Source: Haliclona indistincta (Eukaryota; Porifera; Demospongiae; Haplosclerida; Chalinidae). From it: DNA of 64,000 bases. The notes beneath the pieces are model-generated. The model had not been told where the DNA came from, did no database searches, and saw nothing but the letters and a program-made list of their open reading frames with translations. Below, piece by piece: positions 32,601 to 44,403 of the stretch. Location: NCBI GenBank assembly GCA_964017065.1, contig OZ024789.1:9066703-9130702 (forward strand), written 5' to 3'. Every line of letters starts with the position of its first letter. The first letter of the stretch is position 1. The position numbers and the translations under genes were made by a program.

Positions 32601-34691
32601 ATGGAGGCTGGTCCGACCGAATCAGCGAGCATTTCAGCTCTTATGCCCATCGTGGGCGTTACCCTCTATGACAACGGCTATGCAGTATTTCAACGCGAGA
32701 CCACGATACAAGGCCAGGGACACATTGACCTGTACTTCCCGCAAACAATCATGCGTAGCGTGCTAGACTCGCTGCAGTTTCTCGGCGAAGCTGCTAAATA
32801 CGTCGGCAACATTGCTTACGAGGCAACCAAGCCTACAGCAAGCTATGAAATAGAGGAGAAAAATCCTCTGGTCGGTTTGCTCAAGTCACTCGTGGGCTCT
32901 TCAGTGAAACTGACATTGTGTGGGTCAGATGAGGTCCTGTGTGGGCGTGTCCTGGGTGTGGACACCACCCTAGTAGCTGGCGAAGGATTGAAAGCTATCC
33001 CCCACGTTAGTATGGTTTACGAGGGCGGAGTTCTTGCCTCTTACCCCATCAACACTGTCAGGAGTATTTCCCTCATGGATCAGCAGGCACAGAAGGATAT
33101 CGCTTTCTCTCTCGATCTCGCAAAGAACAAGGCAAAAGAGGACATGCAGAAGTTGTGCGTCTTCTATAGCACGCCAGAGGGTGAGTCACGTAAGACCATC
33201 ACGGCTCAGTACGGTTTCAAGATTAGTGAATGGAAGAGCTCTTATCGAATGGGGTTCGTCAAAGATCATCCCGATCGATTCCTTCTTCACGGTCTTGCGA
33301 TTGTTGAGAATTCGCTTTGGGAAGATTGGAACGATGTGAAATTAACACTGGTTGTTGGTGCCCCCGCTATCCACTCCGATACCGAAGACAAAGATGAGGG
33401 TGTCTGGTCGCTTACTATCAGAGCTCTTGATGGTAGATCTGTCTTGGTTCGGGCTAATCCCAAGGACTCTGTGCTCTCTCTCAAGCAGAAGATAGCTAAG
33501 AAGAAGGGGATCCAAGCATCATCGTTCAAACTTGTCTTTTGTGGTAAGACTGTTGAAGATGGTCGACAGCTATCTGATTATACCATCGGTAACAATGCAG
33601 TATTGCACATGAATCGAGTGGATAGTCGTAGCTCTCAGCTTGGTCCTTCAAGCACTTCAGCTCAACTGCAATTTGTAATGGCTGCTCAAGACAACCTTTC
33701 GTATTATCGTATACCGATGAGCGTCACTGCTCAGCGAAAGCAGAAAGCCATTGTGACTATGCTGCAAACTGAACTTGAAGGACAGCGTGTAGTCTTGTAC
33801 GACGAGACAATTCGAAAGGGCAATCCACTTGCCGCTGTTCTTTTCGAAAACACAACTGGACGAACTCTGGAAGGTGGTACGCTCAATCTATCTTCAGAAT
33901 CCAGTGAGAGTAATTTCCTAGGACAAGGAAGCTTGCCCACTTTGAGCCCGGGTGACGAATCTCCGCCCATTCCTTACGCAGTTGAGCTCGGCTGTGAGGT
34001 CACAAAGTCAAACGACTCGACTTTTTTGAAACCCCATCGCATCGAGATCGGTGACGGAACCTTGAGCATTTTTCGAATCAACCGAGAACGTACTCTGTAT
34101 CGCATCTGCAACCGAAGCGACAAGACTATTGATTTTCTTCTAAACCATCTGTTTTTGGAGGATTATGACTTGGTACAAAACCCCAATGTCGAAGAAGAAG
34201 AACCTGTTGACATCACTGACCGGTTTTATCAGTTTCGTTTCACAGTCGAGGCTAAAGTCGAAAAGAAAACTTTCACCGTTACGGAAGAAATAACCGATAT
34301 GAAACAGCACAGCATCAATTCTTTGGACAAGGAAGAATTTGACAAGTGGGTTAGCCGGGGTGCATTCACTAAGGAGATCGAAACGCAACTTCGTGACACG
34401 TTTAGTCTGCGGAGACAGATTGCAACGCTCAGTCTCAGCATCTCTGAGAAGGAGTCGGAAGTGAGAGAGATTAACCACACTCAAGATCATATTCGAGAAA
34501 ACATCACTGCTTTGGAGCACCACAGTAAGCAAGCGTCGAAGTACATTGCATACCTGGAGGAAGAAGAGACCAAACTTAAAGCAGCTCAAGAAGCAATAAA
34601 ATCCGATAAGGTGAAGAGACAGAAACTGCAGAAGCAGTTGAGCACTGCTGTTAGTGCAATACTATTTACGAAAGATCTTGCCAAGAAATAG
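32601..34691 (+). CDS. DUF4139-family protein with embedded ubiquitin-like domain
   Basis: A single coding exon of 697 codons. The N-terminal part (VTLYDNGYAVFQRETTI...) and the central KISEWKSSYRMGF segment match the general pattern of DUF4139 proteins. So does the later block QRVVLYDETIRKGNPLAAVL, FENTTGRTLEGG and LPTLSPGDESPPIPYAVELG. Between them, at about residues 267-345, sits a ubiquitin-like fold (SLTIRALDGRSVLVRANPKD, LKQKIAKKKGI, FKLVFCGKTVEDGRQLSDY). It lacks a C-terminal Gly-Gly in place, so it is an integral domain, not a conjugated tag. The C-terminus is a charged coiled coil (FSLRRQIATLSLSISEKESE onward). The in-frame ATG at 32478 is followed by a likely 59-bp intron that breaks the frame, so I place the start at 32601. 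The biochemical role is unknown. Confidence 0.8.
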   Translation: MEAGPTESASISALMPIVGVTLYDNGYAVFQRETTIQGQGHIDLYFPQTIMRSVLDSLQFLGEAAKYVGNIAYEATKPTASYEIEEKNPLVGLLKSLVGSSVKLTLCGSDEVLCGRVLGVDTTLVAGEGLKAIPHVSMVYEGGVLASYPINTVRSISLMDQQAQKDIAFSLDLAKNKAKEDMQKLCVFYSTPEGESRKTITAQYGFKISEWKSSYRMGFVKDHPDRFLLHGLAIVENSLWEDWNDVKLTLVVGAPAIHSDTEDKDEGVWSLTIRALDGRSVLVRANPKDSVLSLKQKIAKKKGIQASSFKLVFCGKTVEDGRQLSDYTIGNNAVLHMNRVDSRSSQLGPSSTSAQLQFVMAAQDNLSYYRIPMSVTAQRKQKAIVTMLQTELEGQRVVLYDETIRKGNPLAAVLFENTTGRTLEGGTLNLSSESSESNFLGQGSLPTLSPGDESPPIPYAVELGCEVTKSNDSTFLKPHRIEIGDGTLSIFRINRERTLYRICNRSDKTIDFLLNHLFLEDYDLVQNPNVEEEEPVDITDRFYQFRFTVEAKVEKKTFTVTEEITDMKQHSINSLDKEEFDKWVSRGAFTKEIETQLRDTFSLRRQIATLSLSISEKESEVREINHTQDHIRENITALEHHSKQASKYIAYLEEEETKLKAAQEAIKSDKVKRQKLQKQLSTAVSAILFTKDLAKK

Positions 34692-34847
34692 TTGCGCCTA
34701 ATAGTACCATAAACAGTAGATTTGTTAGCAAATTGAAACCTTTTTATTATTGAAACTGTGAGCGTTATGTAATTTGTTAGTTGTCACGCCCACATAATTG
34801 CGCAGTGTGTATCGCTACCGGCAGACTAGTGTAGTCGCAGGGAATCA

Positions 34848-37800
34848 ATGTCTCAGAGTTCAGAGATAGTAAAGAGCGGCTACTTGACCAAGAGTCCGCC
34901 CGAAGTAGCCGCTCTCGTCTCGCAGTGGCGTCGGCGATGGTTCGTGCTGTTGGATTCCAGTCGCGCGTATCCGCTCGCAGAACGCAGTCTACGAATGGAA
35001 TACTATCAGAGCGAGAGTGACACGAGAAGACTAGCAGATCCAAAAGGTTCGAATAAGGTTTTAGATATTTGTATCAAGTTACATAGGTATTACGGGTGAA
35101 TGGAACTATGTCTCCACTACTATATTTACATGTTGGTACAACAATTTCTTAGGAGTTGTGAATCTCAAGGGTTGTTCTAAAATAGTAAACCGTGAGCCAG
35201 TCAAAGGGCACAAGTTTGTCTTTGATGTGCACACCATGAATCGAGTGTTTCACCTTGCGGCTGACACTGCAATCGAGAAGCACGAATGGGTGCAAACTCT
35301 TAACAACCTTCTCTTCACGGAACAAGACTCCAAACTACATCCGCAAGTAATTCAAAAAGTTGACCTTTGTTTGTGTATGTTATGCTCTTCACACAGGCAG
35401 AGCAAGCAGTAGATTTACTGTCTAGAAGAGTGGATGCATTAGATGTTACTAGTCAACAAAAGTATGTTTTGCTTGCTCTCTTGAGTGTTTTTTTAACTAC
35501 TTTTTCTGTAGAGCTAAGCCAAAATTGGTACGTCCGTATTTTTCAGTGGTGAGTTGGTGTATATGTATTATGTGTAACGTGTTTACTTATATCGAGACAA
35601 AGTTGTCGTTTGTGAACTGGTCACAATGCTGGAATCTAAACAGAAAGTTATTTTTTGTCATACTACTTTACATAGTGAGGTGTATGAGAAATGTATACGA
35701 AGTAGGCAGCATGATGTTTATTGAATACATTATAGTTTTGGTAGTAGACAAACCTTCTGTCATCTTACAGGGTAATGTCTTATCGAAACCGGAGAAACAC
35801 ATAGCAAGGTAAGAATAAATAAGGTAATTTAGGAACGGGAGGACATGTGGTAGCGTGGCCGAGTGGTCTAAGGCGCTGGTTTTAGGCACCAGTCATTTCG
35901 ATGGCGTGGGTTCGAATCCCACCGCTGCCATATTTTTAATTTTTTTCTCCATAAATTGCAGACCCGTCAGTTTTGCTCCTGGAGATTTTTTCAACCGTAA
36001 CAACGGTAACTAGCTTAGTTGCTTCTTCCTCCTCCTTTACTTAGTTTTCTAATTAATTTTAGCACCAGGAGCAGCCATGTCACCTACATCATCATTACAA
36101 CTAGACCTTAGTGGTCAACCTCTATCTCATCGACCCTTACCAGGAGTGCCTGGGCAAGCGAGAAAGTACTGGCCTCTTCCTCCTCCTCCAGATCACCAAC
36201 CAAGACCAGCATCAGGTAATTACTATACTTTGCATCTTGACCGAGGCATTTTGACAAGAGAGAGAGAGAGAGACAGAGCGACTTTGTTCATTAATCGTTT
36301 CCTGTTGTTTTTTTGGCTTGTATTACTTGTATACTTACATTGAACTAGAAAGGTTGTGATTTAATATCACAATAGGGAGAAGTACAGTGTTATACAAATG
36401 CACAGGTGTTTGTGACATAATTATAATATTTAAACTATAGACTGTAAGGAAATATAACACTTCACCTGGTTGACAAGTAGTGTTAGTGCCAAGTAACAAC
36501 TTCCTTTTTTAATAGTATACTGAAAGCACACACAAAGTTACTGTTCTATTTCCATCTCAGTAGCTGTAGTAGTAATGACACCAGACCATCCAGACCATGA
36601 GGAAATCCCAAGATTCGAGCAGAATTACGAGATGGCGACATCACCAGATGATGACCCAAGACCTACTTCGCCAGGACCTTACGAAGTCGCTAGACCTTTA
36701 AATTACGAAGACATTGACTCATCAATCACAGGAGACTCCTGCAAACGTGACGGAGACATTGACTGTAATCCTCAGCCATATGAGGAATACAATGGACAAT
36801 ATGAAAGCATTGAGAATAATTCAGATGACGAGGCTGGTCAGACTTATGAACAGTATGATAGTAACCACGATCAAGAGAACGGTCCTCTGCAATACGAGGT
36901 ACCTGCTCTGACGCTAGCTGCACAACCTCCCCCTCCTCCCCCTTCATCAAAAAGAACTCAACCTCTTCCGCCCCTTCCCTACGGCTCGGAGCATTCTTCA
37001 ATTTCTCCTCCACCTCCGCCTGTTAAAAAACCGATTGATTCTATCCCGGCATCTCCTCCCAAACCTCTTCCACGTAAAAAGAGAAACATAGTCAAAACTT
37101 CATCAGGTAAAGGTGAACCTCTTATGATAATAAAAAATTTCTGTAATAGTCAAAATTTATTGATTGCCAACCCATTAAATTTTAACAACTGTCAAAATTT
37201 TGGTTCTAGTGCTGGCTGTGGTATCTATGTTGTTATTTGCTAAATTAATTTCAAGATCTGGTTTCTATTTTCACTGTAGCTCCTCCATCAACAAGTACCG
37301 ATAATCTTCACGGTTCACTACCCAATATACGTGAGTGAAAAACAATAACATGCAAAAATTAACTAACGAAACTTTTTCTCTAAGAATTTTCGTCAGTTAA
37401 ATTTTCGAATTTTGTTGTTAGATGTCATGCACATTGTGTGTTAATATTTTTCGTTGTTCAATTTTCGTTGCAAGACGGAACGGACAACGAAATTATTCTA
37501 ACTCCAAAATTTTCCGATCTACAGTAGTCAAATTTTATGGTCCTATTTGAAAATTTGCTTTCCTATTGGGGTCCAGGCTAATGAGATTCTAGTATTACTG
37601 GTAACATACCTCTAATCAAATTGTGAATTCTTGGCTTCTATTGCTGTAGTGGAGAGCAGCTGTGAGGAAGATGCTCTCTGGTCTACTGTTACAAGCTCAG
37701 TCGGACCGACAATAGAGATAGAAACAGGAGATTACGGACACAGTAAGATATTCACTGCATACAATGGTGTACACATTTTCAAGTCTGCATGCATACTGTT

Positions 37801-39176
37801 GCATGCAAACGGTTTGTAAGTAGTAACATTTTTTATTAAACTTTTTTTACTTTTAAGTAGTAGCATAGATACAGTGGTTTTATTACTCCTTGCAACACCC
37901 ACAAAAGCGTAAAGCGTGATCCGTGCCTTATTTGGAAGGTTTATTACATTGCATGATTCAGATTGAACACGGTTTACGCTCTACAGTTGACGCTTTTAGT
38001 TTGCAAGAAGTAGTGAAACCGCTGTAGTAAAGACGACTTAAAATACAAGATTTGTTTCACTTCAGTAAAATATACAAATCATGTTAGCGCTGTTGCCCTT
38101 CTGAACAGCAATGTTTGCAGTCACAGTGTGTATTAATTCTTGTCTATATCAAGCCTGGTGTGTAACATGGAACAGACAGGATTATATTATTATTGTTGTG
38201 GAGATTAATAATTTATTTTCTTAGTTTCAATGCCTCGGCGGTTCAGCCAGCCTGAATGTGATATCAAACCACTTCGACCTAAACCAAGATCTCCTCCTCA
38301 ACTGCAAGCTCCTGTACGAATGAAGAAACGTAAGCTCATATGCAGTATTCCTTTGAAATTACTGTTGGCAGAGTTATTGGGAAAAATTTGCCCGTTAAAG
38401 TTTGTATTCTGTGCTAGTTAAAATTGTGAAATATTTGTTTCCTTCAAGCAAAATTTAATGTTAGTCTTTCGATCGATTGACTATGTATGAATGTGCCGAT
38501 TGTCTGTTTGACAAATCCTCGCTTTCAAATACCACACATTTGCAGTGAAATATATTAATTTAGTCAGTACATTGTACTACTGTTGTGAGCGACACAGATC
38601 ATCGCACTTGACTTTAGCTTTTAGTGCTACATGCTCTACAAAGGAACTTCAAATTTGCATGCAGACAGTTCAAGTTTGGAATGCTCGTGCTAAACATCTG
38701 CAATGGTCTGAATTTCAAATTTCACTTGATTAGTGAGGTTTCATTGCGTTATAGCGCATACTTGTAAATCAATGGGAGACAAGTAAGTGCTAGATTGATC
38801 AGCAGTATTCCAAGGCTAGTCTCTACAAGTTCTGCCGAGTTGATAACGATAGACCGGCCGCCAGTCGATAAACTTTCCATGACGCTAGTGCACATGTACT
38901 CAGTCACTACTGTTCCGCATAATTGGAGTCATGCGGAACAGGCTGCATCTGCACTATGATCACATCTGGGGTACTCATCGTGCATGTTGCTTTACTATAA
39001 ATACTTGTTCGATGTGTTGTGTTTACTCTGTATTTTCCATTTTAGGTTATGAGAATGTTGGTGTGCTATTTACAGCTGACCCTTCTGCTGGCTCGCTTCC
39101 TGATAAACCTCCAACCCCTCCTATGAGAGTAGAAAATCTTCACCAAGACTACAGCCGGTTGAGATTCTTAAACTGA
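34848..39176 (+). CDS. Gab-like PH-domain docking/adaptor protein (12 exons)
   Basis: Exons 34848-35046, 35153-35346, 35397-35461, 35512-35527 (16 nt), 35771-35808, 35962-36005, 36063-36215, 36561-37106, 37280-37330, 37650-37742, 38225-38329 and 39046-39176 join into 545 codons. The N-terminal PH domain has SGYLTKSPPE, WRRRWFVLLDSS, KFVFDVHTMNRVFHLAADT and the terminal-helix Trp HEWVQTLNNLL, closest in style to Gab/DOS adaptors, which bind phosphoinositides at the membrane. The rest is unstructured. It has polyproline SH3-type stretches (LPPPPDHQPRP, PPPPPPSSK, SPPPPPVKKP, RPKPRSPPQL) and many candidate SH2-docking tyrosines (PYEV, NYED, PYEEY, YESI, TYEQY, QYEV, YENV). The first donor (GTTCGA at 35047) is weak but gives the right PH alignment. 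An orthologous relation to Gab is likely, not proven. Confidence 0.8.
35849..35930 (+). tRNA. tRNA-Leu (anticodon UAG)
   Basis: The 82-nt sequence folds as a class II tRNA. The acceptor stem GGTAGCG/CGCTGCC is followed by discriminator A. The D arm contains GCCGAGTGGTCTAAGGC, which also serves as the A-box. The anticodon stem-loop CTGGT-TTTAGGC-ACCAG gives anticodon TAG. A long variable arm follows, and the T arm is GTGGG-TTCGAAT-CCCAC (B-box). It reads CUA leucine codons. It sits in the same orientation inside the Gab-like gene's intron between exons 35771-35808 and 35962-36005. No intron and no encoded CCA. Confidence 0.96.
37869..38026. mobile_element. MITE with TACAGTGGTTT/AAACCGCTGTA ends
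   Basis: Ends are TACAGTGGTTTTATTACTCC with TTGCAA and TTGCAAGAAGTAGTGAAACC then GCTGTA, inverted with respect to each other. It is the better-preserved relative of 23933-24070. It lies in the Gab-like gene intron before exon 38225-38329. Confidence 0.7.
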
Positions 39177-39475
39177 AAGAAAATTTGTCTTTTTGTCCAA
39201 TATATCACATTTCATAGACTTGTATATTAATTTCTGTTTTATATTGAGTGCCGCAGGCCCTGAATAGCATTGTGGCGGTTTATGTAAATAACGGTTGCGT
39301 AGCAACAAGTGATGACTGTCCTTGGGACAACAGAATCGAACACGTGATCGTAGACTAGTCTTCCTCTGTGGACGAGCAACCGAGTCGGTCTTGAACGCGT
39401 GGTTCGTGATCTACTAGCGCTAGTTGTTCTCGTCTAGAGCAAGTGTTTCTGTGTGATGTCCTACGACTGATCGAG

Positions 39476-42400
39476 ATGCTCGCCACAACTTCCCAGCACG
39501 CGATTCCTCTTCTTGCTCGACGTTCATCTCTTCCCGCGGGTCCGGGAAATGACGACGGAGAACTGACCAGTCTCTCATGGCTGCACAAGCCCGGCGTGCT
39601 CAATTCGATGTGTAACGCTCTGACCGGGTCGCCTCATCGTATCAGCACTCTGGGAACAAGAAGCTTGAGGAAACCACGAGGAGACCAACGTGGTGGAGAT
39701 AGAGCTACTGATGGTGAGCAAGGAGACGATTTGCGGCCTCGTAGAGGCTCTTGTAACACTACAGAGAAGATGCTGAATGTCGTCTTGAGCGTACGTAACC
39801 GGCGCTACAACGGCGAGGACGCTCACAAACCTCCATTGTCCTTCGCTTGTATGATCTTCATGGCGCTCGAGAGCTCGCCAACCAAGACGCTTCCCGTGAA
39901 ACAAATCTATGAATGGATACAGTGGAAGTTCCCTCACTATCGAACTGCCTTGCCGGGATGGAAAAACTCTGTGCGCCATTCTCTCTCTTTGAACAAGTGT
40001 TTCAAGAAGTTGGAGAAACTTTCCCGAAAGGTACACAAAAAGTCACCATTTTAAACCTATGTTAACCTCTTCCTTCAGACAAGGTCTGTAGTCACCAAAG
40101 GTGGATTATGGACTGTGGACCCGGCGTACCGAGAGAGCTTGCTGGCTGCTCTAAAGCTAAACCCTTACCATCCCTATCACAAGTATTTCACTGCTCCATA
40201 TTTCCCCAGGTGAGTGCCATGTGTTCCTAGACTTGACAATAGGCTCGTGTTGAATGGTGTAAAGTGGTGTTAGTTGATCCATCATGAGCTGGTCAGCATG
40301 ATAATAGTATAGTCCAAGGTGTAATAAGATTCAAATCTCAGTGAATTTAGTTTGTGTCATTCAAAGTGCTTGTTCTGCCATTACTGTTTTCCCTTGTTCT
40401 CCCTCATGCCGTGAATATGGGCGCTTGGTTCCAGGAGCATGATTGGTGAGTCCTTTTGTGTCTGTGTGTCTGTTACTATAGAAATCTACTGTTATCACAA
40501 CACTACCTCAAGGTTGTCACAGGCTTCTGAGCTGACCAATCAGATTCCAGCATGTACCAATTATTGTCTTGCATTTGTAGCTCAACATGGCTTCCCAGTG
40601 TTGCCTTAGCTGGCTTCAGTATGCGTTCGTTGCTATGGTACCACGCACTGTACAATACACAGTAACCAGATGCGCTGTTTAGTTACATTTACTCAATGAG
40701 GCAAGCCAAGTTGCTAAGCAATATGCTGCAAACAATGGCTTATAGTCGTGTCTGGGCATATAATGAGAAGTGAACGAGAATTGATTTGAAGATATGACTA
40801 CAATCAGTGTTGAATCAATGCTTTGTTTGTCATAGATGTGCTAGCTGGTGGGTGTAGTTTTAGGCTATCATGATCTTCCGTTTCCTTATGCTATGAATGC
40901 CCAAGACAACACGAAACTGAAAACATTCTTTGTGTGTGTTTATATACTCCTTCTATATTATTACATGTAGTGTATGTAATCTAAAGAAACAGGCATGTAC
41001 ATCTAAGTCATTTTGCTACGCTTTTGCTAAAACTACAAATAATTGTTTGAAGAATTACCAACAATAAAACTACAGAGATGATAAAATAGAGGTTGTGCTG
41101 AAATAAAAAGAACTGTATCTTTGCCGTCTCGAGATTCCAACTTTATTTTCAAACTATTATCTCATTTTGAATGTTTTCTCTGTATCACTATGACCATTGT
41201 TGTTAGTGATCGTGCATTTTCCATCTCCAGCTGCGTTGAGAGCCGAGCTTGAACTAGCTGTGACTGACAAAGATCTTGATCCAGCCGAGAGAGACGCTGC
41301 CCTCTCCATGTGCCTCATCAGTGGGGGCGGGGACAGTGATGACTCACCGCTGCTGGCTCTACGAGCGATCTACCATGACCACAACTACACCGAGCTTCCC
41401 TCTCCTCCTCCTGTCCCAGGACCTTTCTCTCACGGACTCAGCTTAGCCGAGGTAGCTGCAGCAGCCGAACTCATCCTAGGTCAAGCAGACGAAGACGAGG
41501 AGGAAGAAACTCACTACAAGAAGAGACAGCGAAGAAAGAGGAAGAAGGGATCGGTTGATGGTGAGAGATGGATATTAGTTGATCGTAGCAATTGTCAGAG
41601 TAATTTATATGGTGTGACCAGAAGTTTATTATTCCAAGGAGCGTGCAACAGAAAATAAATGGGCCGCTATTGCACGCAGGAACGTCATCAAGTGGTTGAA
41701 CGGCTCCTGCAAAAACTGCCTGATAAGGAAATTTTTCCAATGTGCCAGACGGCGAAAGTATTTCGTGTTATTATCATTGCACTATTCGAAGTTAAACCAA
41801 TCAGATTACAGTATTCGAGGTGGTCATAACTCCCTCTGTGTCTCATGCCCAAGGTCAGAACAGCCTTTAGCACGGCACAAGCAAGTTATATCACATGTTA
41901 GCGGGACATATGACTCATCCCTCGGGAAAGGGCTAGCGCTCTTGTAAAGTCTCGGAAGCGCGCCTTTCCGTGGGATATAACAGGTCATAATATTATTTCG
42001 TCTAACATGGGATATAACTTACACTTGTACGGCTATCCTTGAAATGATAAGCTCCTGGTTTACTAGGCACCCACCATGCAAGCAGTCATGACGTGACTGG
42101 GTCTAGAAAGGTTAAAATTAATACTGGTTGCTATGATACGTCACATTATACTTATACTGTTGAAATAGTTCTATGCAAGGCAAATTGTTGTGGCGCTTAT
42201 GTACTTGGTGTACAATCAGGATCTTAGCTGTGATGATGTGGAGGAACAGCTTGCTCAGTAATGTGTAGATTGTGTATTGAATTTGTACGTTCTGGGATAA
42301 TTCTCGCGGATTGGTATGTCTTGGATACTCCACACATGAATTCTTTAATTTACAGTAAAGTGTGAAGTCCTGTATGAGTGGAGTTACCACATTTTTGGTG

Positions 42401-43854
42401 CATTTAACTAGTATATCGGATTCCACACAGTCAACGTGCTTCATTCATTTGTTGTTGATTCTTTGTTTTTGTAGATGAGGCGTACGAGAGTGAAGCCGAG
42501 AGTGTAGCAAGTGATGATGGCTCGGATGATGTGGAGTACTCTCTTGCAGACAGTGGTTATGGCGGGAACAATTCACCGTCTCTCTCACACGAATCACGGT
42601 GAGCCCTGGGTTCAAAGACTACAGAGTACAAAATTTAGACACCTATTTGACAAACTGTTCATACTATAGGTGTCCTCATTTAAAGGGTTTATAACTTGTA
42701 AGGGCGTGTTCTTATTTCAAAAGTTTATGACTAGGGAGGTGTCCTTATTTCAAGAGTTTATAACTTGCTGGTGTAAAGAGGTGTCCTTATTTCAAGAGTT
42801 TATAACTTGCTGTTGTAAAGAGGTGTCCTTATTTCAAGAGTTTAACTTGTTGTATGGAAATGTCCTTATTTCAAGAGTTTACAACTTGTTGTAGGGATGT
42901 GTCCTTATTTCAAGAGTTTATAACTGTTATAGGGGTACATGAGCATATTATTTTGTAGCAACGCTCAAACTCTGTCTCCATTGTGGTGTAGAGAAACATA
43001 GTACTTGCCTGTTTATCCCACAGTCACAAAATGAGATCAAGTAGTAGTAAGGATCACATGGGTTGGTTTTTAGTTTATGGTTTTGGGTAGCAACCATATT
43101 TACTGTAGTGGTATCTGGTTACACTGTTGGTGATTGGTTGTGAGGGTTCATTAGACACTGATTACATGTAACAATGTGCCGTTGCTTAGCAACACTAGGC
43201 ATTCAACATGTAAATCACTGTGTCACTGAAGAAGCCAGCTGACTCAGAGAGGTCACTGGATTGACCTCGAGTGAGTATTGTGAGTTGTGTGATGGTGATT
43301 TCATAGCTCAAATGGTGGCTGGGCTAGAGAGGAATAAGAAAATCGAGGGATGATAGGTTTCTACAATAAGCTTGAGTTCTGAGGCTGCAGCTAAGTACTG
43401 TTTGTTGAGGGAGTCCCACAGTGTGTATTTCTGAATGCACAGTACACATTTCCCTCCAGTGGGATTTCTGCCTTCCCGTGTCACCTTCCTGCACTAATGT
43501 GTTAGGTCTGTGGGGCTATAGAGGATGAATTTAATGTTGATACTTCATTTTTGTGTTAAATAAAAGTTTAGTAGATTTTGTGAAAGCATGGAGTACGTTC
43601 ATCACCTTCTGATTCATGTACCATTGTGTCCATAAAGACAACAGTGACTACAGAGACTGAACACATTAGTGCATGAAGGTTTTATTCGAGCAGGTCATTG
43701 AGTGTGTACATGCTGTCAGTACAGGTCAACATTACGTACTTTATTGACTTCTTTTCTTTCTTACAGCACTTCAAGTCTGGATGACCTGTGCGGTGCCAAC
43801 GCCCTTCTCTGTCTTGCTAACAATGGCAGTGGCAACAGCAGTCAACTAAGATGA
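39476..43854 (+). CDS. Forkhead transcription factor, FoxN2/3-type (6 exons)
   Basis: Exons 39476-40030, 40079-40209, 40435-40445 (11-nt microexon), 41231-41560, 42475-42598 and 43767-43854 give 413 codons. The forkhead winged-helix domain begins near residue 118 ([20 protein letters not shown]) and includes the recognition helix [19 protein letters not shown]. Wing 2 is in exon 2 ([20 protein letters not shown]). The KRLPVKDIY-like segment ([13 protein letters not shown]) and the GWKNSVRH signature fit the FoxN2/3 branch; FoxN1/4 is less likely. It should act as a sequence-specific nuclear regulator. The C-terminal region is acidic (DEDEEEE) then basic ([10 protein letters not shown], a likely nuclear localisation signal). 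The start is the first in-frame [14 protein letters not shown]. Its last intron and terminal exon are partly duplicated at 46378-46870. Confidence 0.88.
42660..42935. repeat. Tandem repeat of about 42 bp (GTCCTTATTTCAAGAGTTTA)
   Basis: Five to six imperfect copies of AGGTGTCCTTATTTCAAGAG plus TTTATAACTTG occupy the last FoxN intron. Confidence 0.85.
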
Positions 43855-44120
43855 ACACTGTAACGTGTTTGTATTTTTTTAACTGTTAAATCAATCACGA
43901 ATCATTTTTGTTCCATCCTTTCCTTTGTCTCTTATTGCCTCGTGTGAATGTTATAATCAAGTCAATTTTGTCATAATTCAAGCACAATTTTGTCGCAAAA
44001 TTTTTTGTTGCCAGTAATAATTTTTTCGTTCATGAATGACAATTAATTTTTATTGTTGATCAATTTATGTGATGATAATTTCTATGAATGGAACTGAAGT
44101 TGAGCATGTGCATGTATGAG

Positions 44121-44315
44121 CGGTGGAACCTCTCAATAACGGACACGTTGGGCAAGTGATCTTTGTCCGCTATATGGAGGTGTCTCATACAATCTACGTT
44201 TGCAAATTGTCCGCTATAGGGAGGTTCAATCTGTATTGTTTTGTACATCAGCAAATTGTCTGTTGTCATGGAGGTGCATGCTATTGGGAGTGTCTGTTAA
44301 TAGAAGTTCCACTGT
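44121..44315. mobile_element. MITE of the TACAGTGGAACC family, copy 4
   Basis: It begins GGTGGAACCTCTCAATAACG and ends GAAGTTCCACTGTA, with internal GTCCGCTATA words. It lies between FoxN and the first sulfotransferase-like gene. A partial fifth copy is at about 48340-48452. Confidence 0.65.
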
Positions 44316-44403
44316 AAAAGAATTAAATAAAGTTCTAGAGATAACAAAAACACCATTACATATACTTCATAAAAAAGTAGAATGGATTGATATGTAATAA
44401 ATA

